A DNA stretch of 64,000 nucleotides from Lineus longissimus. Lineage: Eukaryota > Nemertea > Pilidiophora > Heteronemertea > Lineidae. Positions 52,116 to 64,000 of the stretch are shown here, piece by piece. The position numbers were made by a program, and so were the translations under genes. The stretch is taken from NCBI RefSeq assembly GCF_910592395.1, contig NC_088318.1, forward strand, positions 15,934,349-15,998,348, read 5' to 3'. Positions within the stretch are counted from its first letter, which is position 1; each line of letters begins with the position of its first letter. The notes under the pieces were generated by a model, which saw only the letters and a list, made by a program, of their open reading frames with translations, was not told where the DNA came from and did not search any database.

Positions 52116-54381
52116 CTCACATAAAAAGATGGTGTGTGTAACGTTTTAATATGAATAATGGTTGTGAAATACCGGTGATGATTTCAAAGTGTTACTGTCT
52201 CTGATGTACGGAGTCTGTTTCTACGATAAGATGAAAGTAGAAAAATAGTTCTGAATTCATCTCCACAAATCTCTATTTTACTGTTAGTCGCTGTGTTGAT
52301 ATTGTCTTTGATAAGTTTTACCTGTTGTATTACAGTTTAATGTTTTATTGACTTCTAAGTGAATACTAGCACTCAGTAGCGTCGTGTTATGACATAGAAT
52401 TGAAATTGGATGGAATCTTACAAGTTGTTTGAACAGCTCTGTCATTTCCTTGCGACAGGACATGATTCTTGACTCGTTCTGCCAGTTGTCAACATGAGGT
52501 ATAATGATTCAGGGAGTAAGGAGTACTCAACAGAAAGGACTTCAGAGATGTAATCTTATTTCCTTTGTCATTTTCCACATGAGCTTGTGCTCCCACTCAG
52601 CAAGTATATTTTGTTAATAAACGATCGATTGAGATGAGTTGAATTTTGTGACATGGAGTTTTTTCTCCTAATACTACTTACATATTTGTATAGACAAAGA
52701 TCCAATAAAAATCTTTAGTTTTTGAAAATTCCTATTGAAAATGAATGATTTCTGCATGGAGGAAAGACAGTTGAAGGAGTAGAAAATGTAGTCAGAGTCT
52801 TCTTCTTTAACATTCTTTCTTCTGAATAGTCGTTGCATACCATTCTGGTTGGCAACAGTCAGGATTATTGGCCTAGAGATTCGGACTTAGACCAGGGAAG
52901 AGGAGTACATCACGATAGCCCTGGCATAGGCCCCAGCCAGGAACAAGGAGTATTGGGTGTATATCTCATTCAAAATTCTAGGCAAAATTTAAGTAAAGTG
53001 ACTTGCCTAAGATGATGCTTGTGATCTAATTTTCAAGACATTAAGACTTAGTATCAATCTGATAAGATCTACTTTCGGGTTATCAAAGGTCTTATTCAAC
53101 ATCTAACACGGTTGTACTACATCTACACGTCGGAGGGTTTTGAATTGAATTTGAAATAGTTTTGATAGGTCACTTGTCTAGTATTCATAAATCTCATTAA
53201 GGAGAGACTAGCCCCAAAGGCAATGAGGCAGGAGGGACAGATAAAGTGTCCCATCCTCCACTCAACAAGAGCGTTTTCGTTGGCTGACTGACTGCGCTCC
53301 TGATATTTAAACCTAAAACGTATATGGAGGCGCCTAGCCGTCTAACATCCTCGCGTTCACTCATTAGATATCGTAGTTTTGAATGTCGTTGAGTGTTGAG
53401 AGTGCTGTGGAGAGGCGTCGTGTTATCGTGTCCCTGCATTTCCATCTACAGCAATTTTGCTGTTCTACCCGGGGTGTTCTACCGGAGTTTTCCTTGCCGA
53501 CAAATACTAAGGAGGACAGTATCCCCCATACCTATAACATGATTGTGACAACGGTTTACGAGAAAACTGCCCCTGTCATGCCTGTCCCTTGCTATGCTAT
53601 CAATTATTGATCCTTGTCCTCAATTTGATCGGCGCAATTTGTCAATGGTCTTGGTGGTTGTCCTGATTTCGGGGCCGCTCATTGTGCAAATAAGTTTTGC
53701 ACTATGACTTAGATAACGCTCCACGTTTTCACTAAACGGATAATGATATATATCAAATACATTTTTAGATAGATAAAAACTGTCACATGCTCTGATAGGC
53801 CCAGACAAATACCATAAAGGACGACCTACTTCCCTTATTCATATTGTGGTCACGAGTTATCGATATTTTGCCGGCATCACTTCCCGGTAAGCTGTCTAGA
53901 CGAGGAAGTCTGTATAGGGAGGGAGACTGAGCACCAGAGAAGAAATGAAACCGTTTGAAAAGGTCTTCACATTTGCAGGTAGGATGTCCTTTTATGTGCC
54001 TGACCTTCTGCTCTCGTATAGCACATACCTTTAACACGCATGCCGCGCCACTATCACGACCATTGGTTCATATGCCTTTCAGTTATCATAGTGTGCCCTG
54101 ATATTCATCATCATCATCCCCAGGGGGATAACTTTGCTGTCAAAACCAAACCATTCATCTTTATGTGCCACTGACTGAGGCACAAGTAACATTGAACTGG
54201 CCGCTAAAACGGTAACCATGGTGATGAATCCATTGACTTTTATCGCGCGGAGTGTTTCGACGAATCATTTCCCGAGCGTTCGATTCCCGGTTAGAATTCT
54301 CGTTCACGATTCTTCTCTGATCATGTGGTCGGCTGTAGAACAATCGCTACATTCAAGGACAGTTTCATTACATACGACGCA
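52116..54381. other. NO VEIN-like 3' UTR and intergenic DNA
   Basis: AATAAA signals at 52616-52621 and 52704-52709 would end the upstream transcript, giving a UTR of roughly 0.5-0.6 kb. From about 52.75 to 54.38 kb I see no supported coding exon on either strand. The last few hundred bases should include the promoter of the FAD oxidoreductase gene. Confidence 0.55.
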
Positions 54382-57300
54382 ATGAGGTGCTTCGCATTGT
54401 TCTCCGCAAGTGCAGGTAATATTTCGAATGAAGTTTCAGTGAAAGAATTAACCTATAGCTACGACCCCCCCCCCCCCCCCCCGCAGGCTAGAAGGCTATA
54501 GAATTCCCGCGAAAGATCACATGATTACTATTTGCTGTTTGGGCTCTGTCCCGTCCCCGTCCTGGTCGTCTCTGAAGTAAAATTTCGGTCGGTTTTCATC
54601 CCAGATTTTTCATTTTATTCGATCATCAAATTCATGCGGATGACGAGACTGGCCGAGTTTACAGTAATACGAAGGTGACATTTATACGCGTGTCAATTTC
54701 ACGCGCAACGCTGCGTAGAAGCGGGATCTCAACTTTTTGGTCGCATGACGAAAAATCACATCGTCTGGGCTTGGCAAACAAGGTTTTGGGCGCATCTATT
54801 AATGGAAGTAAATGTATACGTTATCCCTGTTTTTTATTTCCAGTGTTGTTTTTGGTGTTTGTTTGTTGCAATGGAGCCCCAAAACCCCCCAGGATCATAC
54901 CGCCGTTGAACCCAAAAGCTCCAGAGAAACTGCCGGCCAACAAGACATGCAGTGTTCTCGTCATAGGTGAGCAAGTTAACAGTGAAGCCGGGCTCTCCGC
55001 ATAACTTGATATTAAAAAAAGAGAAGGATGAAGAGTTACCTTTCCAACAGTTTTCTCATTATCAACAACAGCTGTTGGAATGCATTGTGGTTCTGTGAAA
55101 GAATGAAGAGAGTGAATTTGGAGTACACTGTGTAGTCGAACAGGAGCCGTCATAACATTAATGCCTATCACGCCACATCACTCGGAAGTGACGGACGGCT
55201 CCTGGCTGGTCATTATCACGAAACAAGTGTCCCGTGTGTGTTGTGACTTTCCTCTGGGTGACAAAGCGGGTGCGTAAAGGCATGATGGTACTGGTTATTG
55301 GTATGCACTGGAAATTTGGAAGAAGATCTGTACAAGGTATGCGACGGTCATGCTGCGGCTAACCCTGACCGGCCTTAACCCCCACCAGAGCCTGAAACAT
55401 ATATTCATATAGGGCTATATTTTCCTTTACACCTGCACGGTGGACATCTCTTGTCTTGTGTGCTGAACGTTCCTTCTTCCTTATCCTTTTCAGGTGGAGG
55501 GGTAGCCGGCCTCTCCGCGGCCACCGAGTTAGCTCAGAAAGGCTTCACGGTGACGGTACGCGAGGCAGCAGCCAGTGCTGGTGGACGTCTGGCCACGAGG
55601 AAGATCAAAGCCCTCAATCAGACATTCTCCGTCTCCAACATGTTTGCCAGTAAGTACTCTTTCCGACTGGAAGACGAGTTTTTAGGAAGGTTTCGCAAAT
55701 CTGACAAATTTCAAATTGCTATCATCTTCCGAGAAGAGAGACCGATCAACGGTTTCTTAGCTGATCAATGACTGTTACTTCTGCATGTCCTGAAGGAGTA
55801 TGAAAACATGGGGGTTAATGGTCGCATCTTACATTGTATGTTCACTGCTGTTCACCCAGGGCTAGGATAGGCCGATGTCACCTGGTTGGTGGTGATAGGA
55901 CATCCACATAATCCACTCAACCCATGCCACCGGTTGTGACGATGTCGCTCGGGACAGGCTGTGACTTGTAGTGTGCCACAGCATCTAATCCACAGAAAAA
56001 AATCAAGAAGGTCGATCCGTTGGTGGATATTGGTTACTGTAGTATCCCTCGGTGGTGGAAAAGCGATTTTTTGCACCATTTTCGTGGATAGTTCCTCAAA
56101 TAACAGTCACAATTTCATGTGTCTTTCAGGCTGGATGCACAACCACTACCAGTTTCATGACATACTGGCAAGACTTGGCGTCGGACAGAACTTCCAGCCA
56201 TGGGAAAAGATAGACTACTACTTCAAGACGTACAAACCTGAAGAGATTTATAACAAGAATAGCTATCCCTGGAACATTGTTGGTACGTTTGAAAGTTTAT
56301 TTTACTTCCAGATTGCAATTTTTCTTTTTAGTTATTTCTTATTTAGTTGTAGAAGCACAACTTTTCAGGACGGGGAATTGCAATTGCGAAAAGTGATATG
56401 CATGCCAGTAGATTTGGTTTCATCTGCGCCACATTAAGGACGATACAGAACCATGATAATTGGCATGTCCAGCGTTGTTGCCTTGGTCCCGTCGATGTAT
56501 CTCTAGACTCCCAAGACAGTTCGTTCGTCAATCTAAACATAGTCGTCTCTGAGGGGGGACGGTGCCAATCCATTGGGTCTGGAGTGTAGGTGCCTCAATG
56601 TTGGCAGATCTCCTGAAGTGCACGCCAACTGACTTACTTATATTCTTTCATGCAGGCATGATGTATCGAAGTAAGAATATCCATATCACAGACGCCGCTT
56701 TGGCCATTTTTAGATCAAGCGACCTCAGGGATTACGACTACGACAAGGTATTTCAGAGGTAAGTTGAGTTTTATCGCGCAACACGTAGACTTATTCCCGA
56801 TAGAAACTTTTGCTGGCTATGGTTGCTTTAGACTTCGCCATCCGTTCTCGCCAAGTCCGATGTCGCACACTGTTTGATTGTTAGAGAAACGCACAAAACA
56901 AACGATGACCGAGCAAATTATTTAAAGCAATTCGTCAGTACGTTTCAGTTCGATTCTTTAGTTAGTTTTTTATTCCCTTTCAGCACTGATGGAGAATCAT
57001 TCCAGGAATGGAGAGCGAAGACGAAAATTCCACAAGATGTTTACGATATTTTGTTTGAGCCGCTCGTCGCCGAATGCAGGAACAACCCGAATGATACAAG
57101 TGCGGCAGAAATGTTGACATATTTCCAGGTTAGAAGTTATTATCAAATCCGGGCCCCAAGGGTCATTATTTTGCTATGTTAATTATCAGCTTTTCACCTC
57201 TCCCAGTAGAGGAGTAATGACAGAGATTACATGACAAGCTTTTCGAAATGTGTCATTTCCAGCTTGTTTCTAACTACTGTATCCCAACCTCTGTCACTCA

Positions 57301-59251
57301 ATCATTTGCCATCGCCTCGTCGACTCCACCCTCCGTTTATCAGTCTGTTCCCGTCGACAAGAACTCGATCTGGGTCGCGTATAATCAGTGAACCTTTTCT
57401 AAACCCCCATAAATACATTTGTAGATCTACTACATGTCTGACAAAGATGCTGACGAGGCAATGAGAAGCGTAGCCAATGTGACCTACGATCGAGCCTTCC
57501 TTAACAGCTGGGTTAACAATCTTACACAGACAAAGAAAGTCAAGTGAGTGTAGTAGGCATACGTGTATTGTCGCATCCGTTGCGTCTATGGTAGGCGGGA
57601 GGGGACATAAATCAGAATATATCGGCCGATTAATTACTTGCGCTGCAAAGGCCTCCCGCGAATGATGCGCCGCAACAATGCCCCGCTAAAAACACGCCGC
57701 AAAAGAATGCGCCGTAAAAATCTCGCCGCGTGACCCAATTTAAACCAATCAGGAGCCAAGGACGGTTTGAATTTTGCGGCAGAGGTATTTTCGCGGGAGT
57801 CTTCTGCACGATTTGCGGGTTATAGTGATATCTCTGTCACATCCGGCACAATGCCATGGCCAGGCCCCATTTAAGCTCGAGCGAATATAATAAGCAAATG
57901 AATCCAGATTTCCATTACAGGCGACACCAGTTCGGCTGTTAAAATTGGCGGTTGATGTCAAAAGACACCAACCGCACGAGCGAATCAGGCCCGAAACTTA
58001 TGTTGACTTTTATAAGATATCGTTTTTCCTAGGTTCGATTATGGCAAGCAGGTCTCTGAATTGGAATTCATGCCGACCAGCGGTTCCTCGTCCAATGTGA
58101 CGTCAGACAACATAGCTCCTGGCGAACGCTACAAATACGTCATCATGGCCACTGACCTTCTGAATGCCAAGGCAATACTGAAAAACTCAATGAATGACAA
58201 CACAGGAGTGCCTGGGGTCTATGGCCCTCTCTCTGATATGATGAGCACTTTGCATAATCTGGAACCGGCGGCTCCGTATAAGGTGAGGCAAATACTTTCG
58301 CACACGAGCGACGCATTGAAATCCGCATTGCTGATTGGTCAAGCTGAATACTCGGAAAAAGGAAATATTCTAGTGAAACCGAAACTGCCCAGATGACACC
58401 GTGTGACTGTCTCAGATCTGAGCAGTATATTATAGCACGTAGCCGGTTCCTGTTTCTATTAAGGCCAACAGGAAGTGCCCAAAGAACACGATTTTTGAAT
58501 ATCAGGACCATGCATCTTAAACTATCGATTCCTACTGAAGTAGGTATAATGTTGTCCCAAGACCATTGCCACCTTTTAGGTAGACTCCCGGGGCAGTCCA
58601 TTTCGTCATCCTGATCGTCTCTTCTTATAAGAAGGGACTACACCAGTCCACACTGCGTCAATACCATCAGTCGCACGTTAGTCGTTAAGTGCCTTTATTT
58701 GTCTTTTTTTCAAGATTCTCCGAGTATGGTACGACAAACAGCCCAACAAGGACCGTCCGGCCGTCATAAACACACCGGATATGACGCCATTGAACCTAGT
58801 GGTACAACACCACCTATTGGTCGACGAATACATCAAGTGGGCGAAGAAGAGTAATGGTTCTATGATCGAGTACCAGCTGAATCAATGGACTTTCGGTGAC
58901 ATGAATGCGACAGAAGTCCTGCAGCGAATCCAACGATCAATCAAATTAGTCTTCCCTGAATTGATATCCAACAAGGCAAAGGTTTTGTTTACAAGTCTTG
59001 ACACGTTTCAGAAAACGCCCTCTTTTGCCACAAATATGGAAAAGTTACGTCCCACGACTGCATTTTCTGTGAGCTTCGGGATCCCGAATCTGTTCATGGC
59101 CGGTGATTGGCTGCGGACGACCTATCCAGCAGCACTGATGGAAAAGGCTGTTTCTACTGGACGAGAGGCAGCCAATCAGATCTTCCTGAAAGAAGGCGTC
59201 CGACAGGTGGCACTCAAGGTGACGTCATCCAAAGGGCCAGGATGGTTGTAG
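54382..59251 (+). CDS. Secreted FAD-dependent oxidoreductase, carotenoid desaturase/isorenieratene-synthase-like
   Basis: Exons: 54382-54415, 54844-54966, 55494-55649, 56130-56282, 56656-56758, 56984-57128, 57425-57543, 58033-58282, 58715-59251. They join in phase to 539 residues. A signal peptide (MRCFALFSASAVLFLVFVCC) is formed across the first intron. The FAD dinucleotide-binding fold follows at about residues 48-80 (VLVIGGGVAGLSAATELA, then the second-strand Arg-Glu and GGRLATRK). The middle has WMHNHYQF, SFQEWRAKTKIP and SAAEMLTYF. The C-terminal FAD motif is LFMAGDWLRTTYPAALMEKA. This arrangement matches the amine-oxidase superfamily, closest by eye to CrtU-type carotene desaturases. 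Several N-x-S/T sites fit secretion. The reaction and substrate are not determinable. Expected neighbours of a carotenoid pathway are absent. Confidence 0.8.
54465..54482. repeat. Homopolymer C18
   Basis: A run of 18 C lies in the first intron of the FAD oxidoreductase gene, 50 nt past its first exon. The length may be approximate. Confidence 0.9.
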
Positions 59252-59627
59252 ACATAACGAAATATACAGACTTTTTGTTTTCAATGAACGTACGTATAGG
59301 CGTATCTGTGTTAACTGACAACTATTATTGTGACAACTCTAAACGGAATAGGCACACCCCGGTCCTGATTGTTTCTTCACAGGGCCTGATTGTTCCAAAC
59401 ATTAAGTTAAAAGGTTGATTTTCTTGTATAGTTTTGCGCCAAGCAATAGCTCAACTTCCGGCAACATTTACAAAATTTCTGATACAGTATATATCTTACG
59501 TATATCAATCATCTTAATGAAAATTTTTACCGCGCTAATTCGCATCCGTCAAGTTCCGTGTATATACCCCAGAATTAACTGCGTCAGGGGCGTACTATAT
59601 CTGCCGGCAAAATAAAGACAACGAAAG
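59252..59627. other. Convergent 3' UTRs
   Basis: Only 376 bp separate the two stop codons. AATAAA at 59611-59616 on the plus strand is the likely poly(A) signal of the FAD oxidoreductase. It sits 12 bp from the stop codon of the opposing PAN-like gene. No minus-strand AATAAA was recognised nearby. Confidence 0.55.
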
Positions 59628-61934
59628 TTAGGTGACAGGTGACGCCGGTCCTGTTACTTTTCCGAAATATTTCAACCTGTAGTAATCCGTAACTGCTGCT
59701 GGTGCGCCGTAACCTTTATGAAGCTTGCACGTTTTGCCCGAAGAGGCCATTCGGAAAGCCAGACAATCGCCGTCCTCAGTGCAAGCATGGGCGCAGAGGA
59801 GCGTCGACCTGATGTAGCTGTAGTCGGTGGCGATGGCATCTCCTACCAGAGTATCGCTCGTCTTCTTGAACTTGAAGGCAGCGTAATTCACTGATTGTGC
59901 TGAAAAAGTAGATAACAAGAGGGTACATTATCATAAAAAATCAACTCTGTAGGTTCGACAACTATAAGTTTGATGGCTCTCAATCCTGATTTCCTTTGGA
60001 TGGACTCGCCAAATGAACTTTCTATCATCTATCAATGAACGTTTATCTCGTCAAAGTGCTTTCTGACTTGGCCATTCAAAACTGCCACTTTGATTACACC
60101 TATCGTTTCTTGAGTTGATGGACAATGGTGAAATACGGCGTGGTGCTGTCAACCTACCGTCATTGATCCCACTCGGTACGGAGAGTGTTACGCTCGAGAT
60201 AGTATTATCGAATACAATTTCCTGTGGGTTCGCCTCGGTAAGGTCAGTACCGAAGAGCGTGTAGGAGAGGTCCGTGTTGATCAAGGCCACCTGAGATAAA
60301 ACGTATGAAGGGCTTGAGTCCAGTCTGCCTGAGTCCTAACGTTTGACATAAGGATGGAGTGATGACTTTTATTGGCGCCATCATCATATAGAGCCGGGAT
60401 TGTTCGGAGTGGGTACCAATCGGCATGCTACGGTATAAGTGCTGATTGTAATAATATAACTGTAATCTATAGATTCCCGTCACGTTGTTGATGGAGATCG
60501 ACCCAACCCCACCCTCCTATATGTAAACGGCCACGCGCCTGAATGTCTTCTCAAGATTCTGCGATGGGAACAACCGGAAGGACAACAATATATCAGTTGA
60601 GTTCGTTTGTTCGTCATCCCTAATCGGATGCTTGTCGAAATTTTTCAAACCCGCAGAAAATAAGGAAGGCACGACGGCGCGTTTCTTATTTATTAGTTTA
60701 ATCAACTTCTGCCTCACATTACCACAAAGCCGCGCCATTGAGATGAAATGAAAGAACACCCGGCGGCGTATTGAGATGTCTGGCTGGGGGAGACGCAAAC
60801 ACCGTTATGATTAAGCCCATTTCTGGAAATTTCTGAATGGCCGATTTGATTAATTGATTATTTTAATTGTTGCATATTGATACACGTCAAGAAAATGAAG
60901 AGCAAAGAAACTTGCGGAATTAAAATTTTCATTGCTTCTGTTTGGTAATATTTTACGCGGTTACTGGGGAATGAACGAATAGTCAGTACATGTAGCCTGT
61001 CTTACCTTATATAGTCTGACTACATCAGCGGCACCGGTCAAGATTCTTAGCTTGAGTGCTATAATCCTCCCCGTTTCCTCAGTCGGGTTGCTTTTGTGAC
61101 AGTAGAAATCGGGAAGTGTCCAGGTCACTTTACTTACAAAAACAAGGTAATAAAATGGGCAGGTTATCGCATGGTTCGTATTTTTCATCCAAATGGAGTG
61201 GGGGGGGGGGGGACTGTGGGCTTTAGCCCTTCACATCATAAATAGTTCCAAACATCCCGAAATAAGCGTCAGGCCAGCATCAAGTGTTAATGCTTGTAAT
61301 CGCGTCTCTGGAGTTTCCATCCTCGTATACATATAACCAGTCGTTACAAAAATACAAACCGCCTAAGGGGGTCAGGGGTCAAATAGTGACGTAGAGGTGA
61401 AAAAACCCTGAATCTCAGGATGTGGAGATTCTTGCCAGATTCCTTACCTGCCCGATACAAGGCCAACCGCGCTGTCGTGTGTTGCTTTGACGAGATCGAC
61501 CTCCTCACACTCGCCATTGCTCCCAATCATCTGAGCCATGAACTGGCTGCTGGTATCCACCCCGGAGAGCGCAGTCGTGCTAAACTCGATGTACAAACTC
61601 CAGGCGGTTGCACCTACAAAGGACGGGTAGAGCTCATAATTCATTTCACGAAATAAATAGCAGGAGAAGGAGCCGAAGTGAAAAAATAAGCCGTGGGATG
61701 AATTTGCCCTGTCCATGTGCCCCCCTCCCCCCGCCGCTACACTCAGGCCGATTCATCAGTGGTGTGCGACTATATTCTAAGTCTCTGTCTTCAGCAGTGA
61801 AGGGGTATGGACGAACAACGCCAATAGATTGGCATGCTGAATCCGTTTCTATTTTACTCACCTTTACTGACCTGGAACATCCTCATAAGCAAAACTAACG
61901 TCAACACCACTGCAACTTGCTCTCGAAACATCAT
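59628..61934 (-). CDS. Small secreted protein with C-terminal PAN/apple-like domain
   Basis: Minus-strand exons: 61934-61862, 61613-61448, 61132-61006, 60290-60158, 59899-59628. All phases join to give 256 residues. The first exon is a hydrophobic signal peptide (MMFREQVAVVLTLVLLM). Exons 2-4 encode a beta-rich region with few cysteines that I do not recognise (TAWSLYIEFSTTAL; TWTLPDFYCHKS; LRILTGAADVVRLY). The last exon resembles a PAN/apple module (LCAHACTEDGDCLAFRM...GKTCKLHKG), a disulfide-stabilised fold used for protein or carbohydrate binding. It is presumably extracellular; ligand and role are unknown. Confidence 0.7.
61200..61212. repeat. Homopolymer G13
   Basis: A run of 13 G in an intron of the PAN-like gene. 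Confidence 0.9.
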
Positions 61935-62707
61935 CTTCACACAAATAATAACGTGGGTTGTACATGTACATGTATCACCACTAAAATAAACCATGTACCA
62001 CGAAAGGATTCTTATCCGTACTGGCACGGCGGCTGTCCCGTATAATCCGAAAAATATATCTGTTTGTCTCAAGCTTTGGCTGATCTAATCATCTTATCTA
62101 AAAAAGCACTAGTAACACCGATTCGTCACTGATCACTCAATACTGAAAGACCCAAATGAATAATCTCTCTACGACGATTCCAAGCAGAAAATGCACGCCT
62201 TGACTCAAATCCAGGTAATTTCGTTTCATTCAAGAGCTAAATCATTCAAGCAATTGCCATAGCGAATATGGCAGGACATCAATCACATGACCTGACGACA
62301 TCAAGGAGCATCCACTAACTTTTGATGCAGCTGGTCCGAATTGATTTTTTTGCGTATATGGCTTAACTTTCAGTCCTGCTCGTGCGCCCTTTTCACTTCT
62401 TCGTACGTCGTAGACAAAGTCTTGGTTGGTGATATTATCGATACATTTGTTGTAAAGAAACTGAGCAGTTTACGTGCCTGTGACCGTGTTTATGACAGGA
62501 ATGACAAAAGCAGGGATATCAGACGGATAACAACCAAAATTTATTCGCAATACGTACAAGCAGGTCGATACACGACAACGACAGGATAAAACCCCGATTA
62601 GAAGTTCCTCAAAAGAGCTCTTCTTTATACAAAGTAGTAATTGCAGATGTGCCGTTCGACGATGGTCTCCTCGAGTATAGTTGTGTCCGAACCGGATATA
62701 TAGGTGT
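61935..62707. other. Intergenic region and carbonic anhydrase 3' UTR
   Basis: TTTATT at 62540-62545 is a minus-strand AATAAA about 165 nt past the carbonic anhydrase stop codon. The rest should include the promoter of the PAN-like gene. No further exon is seen. Confidence 0.5.
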
Positions 62708-63824
62708 CTAGTAGCAGTTGACAGTCCTGCTGTTGAGAGGCTGTACTGGGCGGTAGTTCTCCTCGATGCCGGTCTTGGTGCGGAAGACGTTCAGCTAGAA
62801 AGACAAGAAAAGTAGTGAAATAAGCAAACATTCCATTCTGTCCCTAAGGGCGTGTAGTGTCTTTCGGATTGGAGAGCTCCCGCTGCTATTCAAACGCATT
62901 CTATTCCACGGGTGGTCTCGTCCGCATCGCCTCGCACTTTGAGCCGCATGGAGCGCTTATATGATGGTGATGATGTAAATCAGTGACCGAGTTCAAAAAT
63001 TGATAACTTCTCAAGGAAACTTGAAGTTGCGGGTTTAATCGTAGCTGTCGTAACAGAGCAGAGCTTAGCATCCTTGGACAGTTTCGTTTTCTATTGCAAA
63101 TTGTGGCTGGTTGTTCCAATCTGGAATCGTGGAAAATGTTCAAGGCGTACCTCAGGAGATGAGACGGAGAGCTTCTCCTTCATGACAGTCCATAAGACTC
63201 CCTCGTAGCATCCAGGCGTGGTCAGACTGCCGTAGTACCTGTAGTAGCCGTGGTTGAGCACAAACGTGTTCAGAAGGTTGTTCAGGCTGAATCCGGAAAG
63301 GGTTTGAGAAGTCTTGGCGTCATGACTGCCTGTAGGGAGGAGAGAAATGAAAATTTATACTTCGCATCAACTCAAAGTCATGTTTAGGGATTGCTCGGCT
63401 GATCTGAGTTAGTTGACGATGGTATCTGTCCAAGTCATAAGGATGCCAACAGAAACAATAAAAACACTTATTTTGGAGGCTCGAACTTGCGACCTGTCGG
63501 TTATGAGTACGACCATCTAGGCCACCATGCTGGCAATGCTGAGTGAATGCGGCTTACCTTGAAGGTTCATGCTAGTGATTGCAGAGATCATTTGGTTGGA
63601 ATTTCCCTCCTGAAAAAGTAATGGATTGCAAAATCATGACATACTCGTACGCAGTAATGCGGTCGTTTGGCTCGTGTGACATTGGGCAAAACACTTAACT
63701 TCTATTGCATCTCAGAGAAGAGAACAGCACTTACGTTGAAGAGAACTCCAATGACGGCGAGACCTCCCTTGTCGGCGGCATCGCTCACGCTGGAGAACAT
63801 CATGTTGTAGAAAACCATGTGCAT
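62708..63824 (-). CDS. Alpha-class carbonic anhydrase, 3' part only
   Basis: Minus-strand exons: 63824-63735, 63609-63558, 63329-63151, 62794-62708, ending in TAG. They are in phase and give 135 C-terminal residues. The first visible exon starts MHMVFYN, whose His is the third zinc ligand of alpha-carbonic anhydrases (family ELHLVHYN). It continues GGLAVIGVLFN. Then come the substrate-pocket motif YYGSLTTPGCYEGVLWTV and the closing NYRPVQPLNSRTV. The first two zinc histidines must lie in exons beyond the window, so catalytic competence cannot be judged. The enzyme hydrates CO2 to bicarbonate. The family is widespread in marine animals, including biomineralising ones. Confidence 0.9.
63477..63534 (-). 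repeat. tRNA-like fragment (SINE relic) with Met-like loop
   Basis: On the minus strand TGGCCTAGATGG (A box), CTCATAA (anticodon-loop-like, CAT) and CAAGTTCGAGCC (B box) occur in tRNA order, in an intron of the carbonic anhydrase gene. There is no full cloverleaf, so a tRNA-derived SINE or tRNA pseudogene is more likely than a functional tRNA. Confidence 0.45.
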
Positions 63825-64000
63825 CTGGAACAGTCAAAAGGTTAGCTTTAGCAGAATCTCTCCTTTATTCATGTAAAGTCATTGCCTTTAGCATACTCCT
63901 GGCGTAGCAGGCAATATAGTCCCCGGTAGAGTAAGTCCCACCCCACTTATTAATGGATGTATGATATTTTCTTGATTATTTCTCCTGAGAGCTAGTTTAC

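Overview
The window looks like nuclear DNA of a bilaterian invertebrate, probably marine. Genes are split by many GT-AG introns, mostly about 150-800 nt. The protein families are animal ones, and AT-rich noncoding DNA carries decayed repeats. The exact phylum cannot be told; the frequent taggcct/ggccta words and family contents would fit a lophotrochozoan or an invertebrate deuterostome. All exon models below were built by eye from splice sites, codon phase and protein family similarity.

Layout: 1-3.5 kb has no recognisable gene. 3.57-20.5 kb (+) holds a 21-zinc-finger RREB1 (Hindsight/Pebbled type) gene with a 3' UTR running to about 22.9 kb. A second, TATA-driven first exon lies inside its large intron at about 9.24-9.43 kb, and a 618-bp TA-flanked inverted-repeat transposon sits at 9.82-10.43 kb. 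23.1-26.4 kb is a degenerate minisatellite whose unit orientation flips once. 27.3-29.8 kb (-) is a compact flavin-containing monooxygenase. 31.8-38.6 kb (-) is a complete VAC14, the scaffold of the PIKfyve/Fig4 complex, with a duplicated, apparently mutually exclusive exon. Head to head with it, 39.9-52.1 kb (+) is a 21-exon NO VEIN-like gene in which I cannot find the central GHKL ATPase domain. 54.4-59.25 kb (+) encodes a secreted FAD oxidoreductase resembling carotenoid desaturase/isorenieratene synthase proteins. It converges on a small secreted PAN-like protein gene (59.6-61.9 kb, -). 62.7-63.8 kb (-) is the 3' half of an alpha-carbonic anhydrase that runs off the window.

The genes do not form an obvious pathway. 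VAC14 and NO VEIN-like may share a 1.3-kb divergent promoter region. The FAD oxidoreductase and the PAN gene are tightly convergent. The most notable observations are the VAC14 exon pair separated by a 37-nt spacer, too short to splice, the NO VEIN-like protein without its ATPase module, the alternative RREB1 promoter with GATA-type motifs upstream, and the polarity-switching minisatellite.
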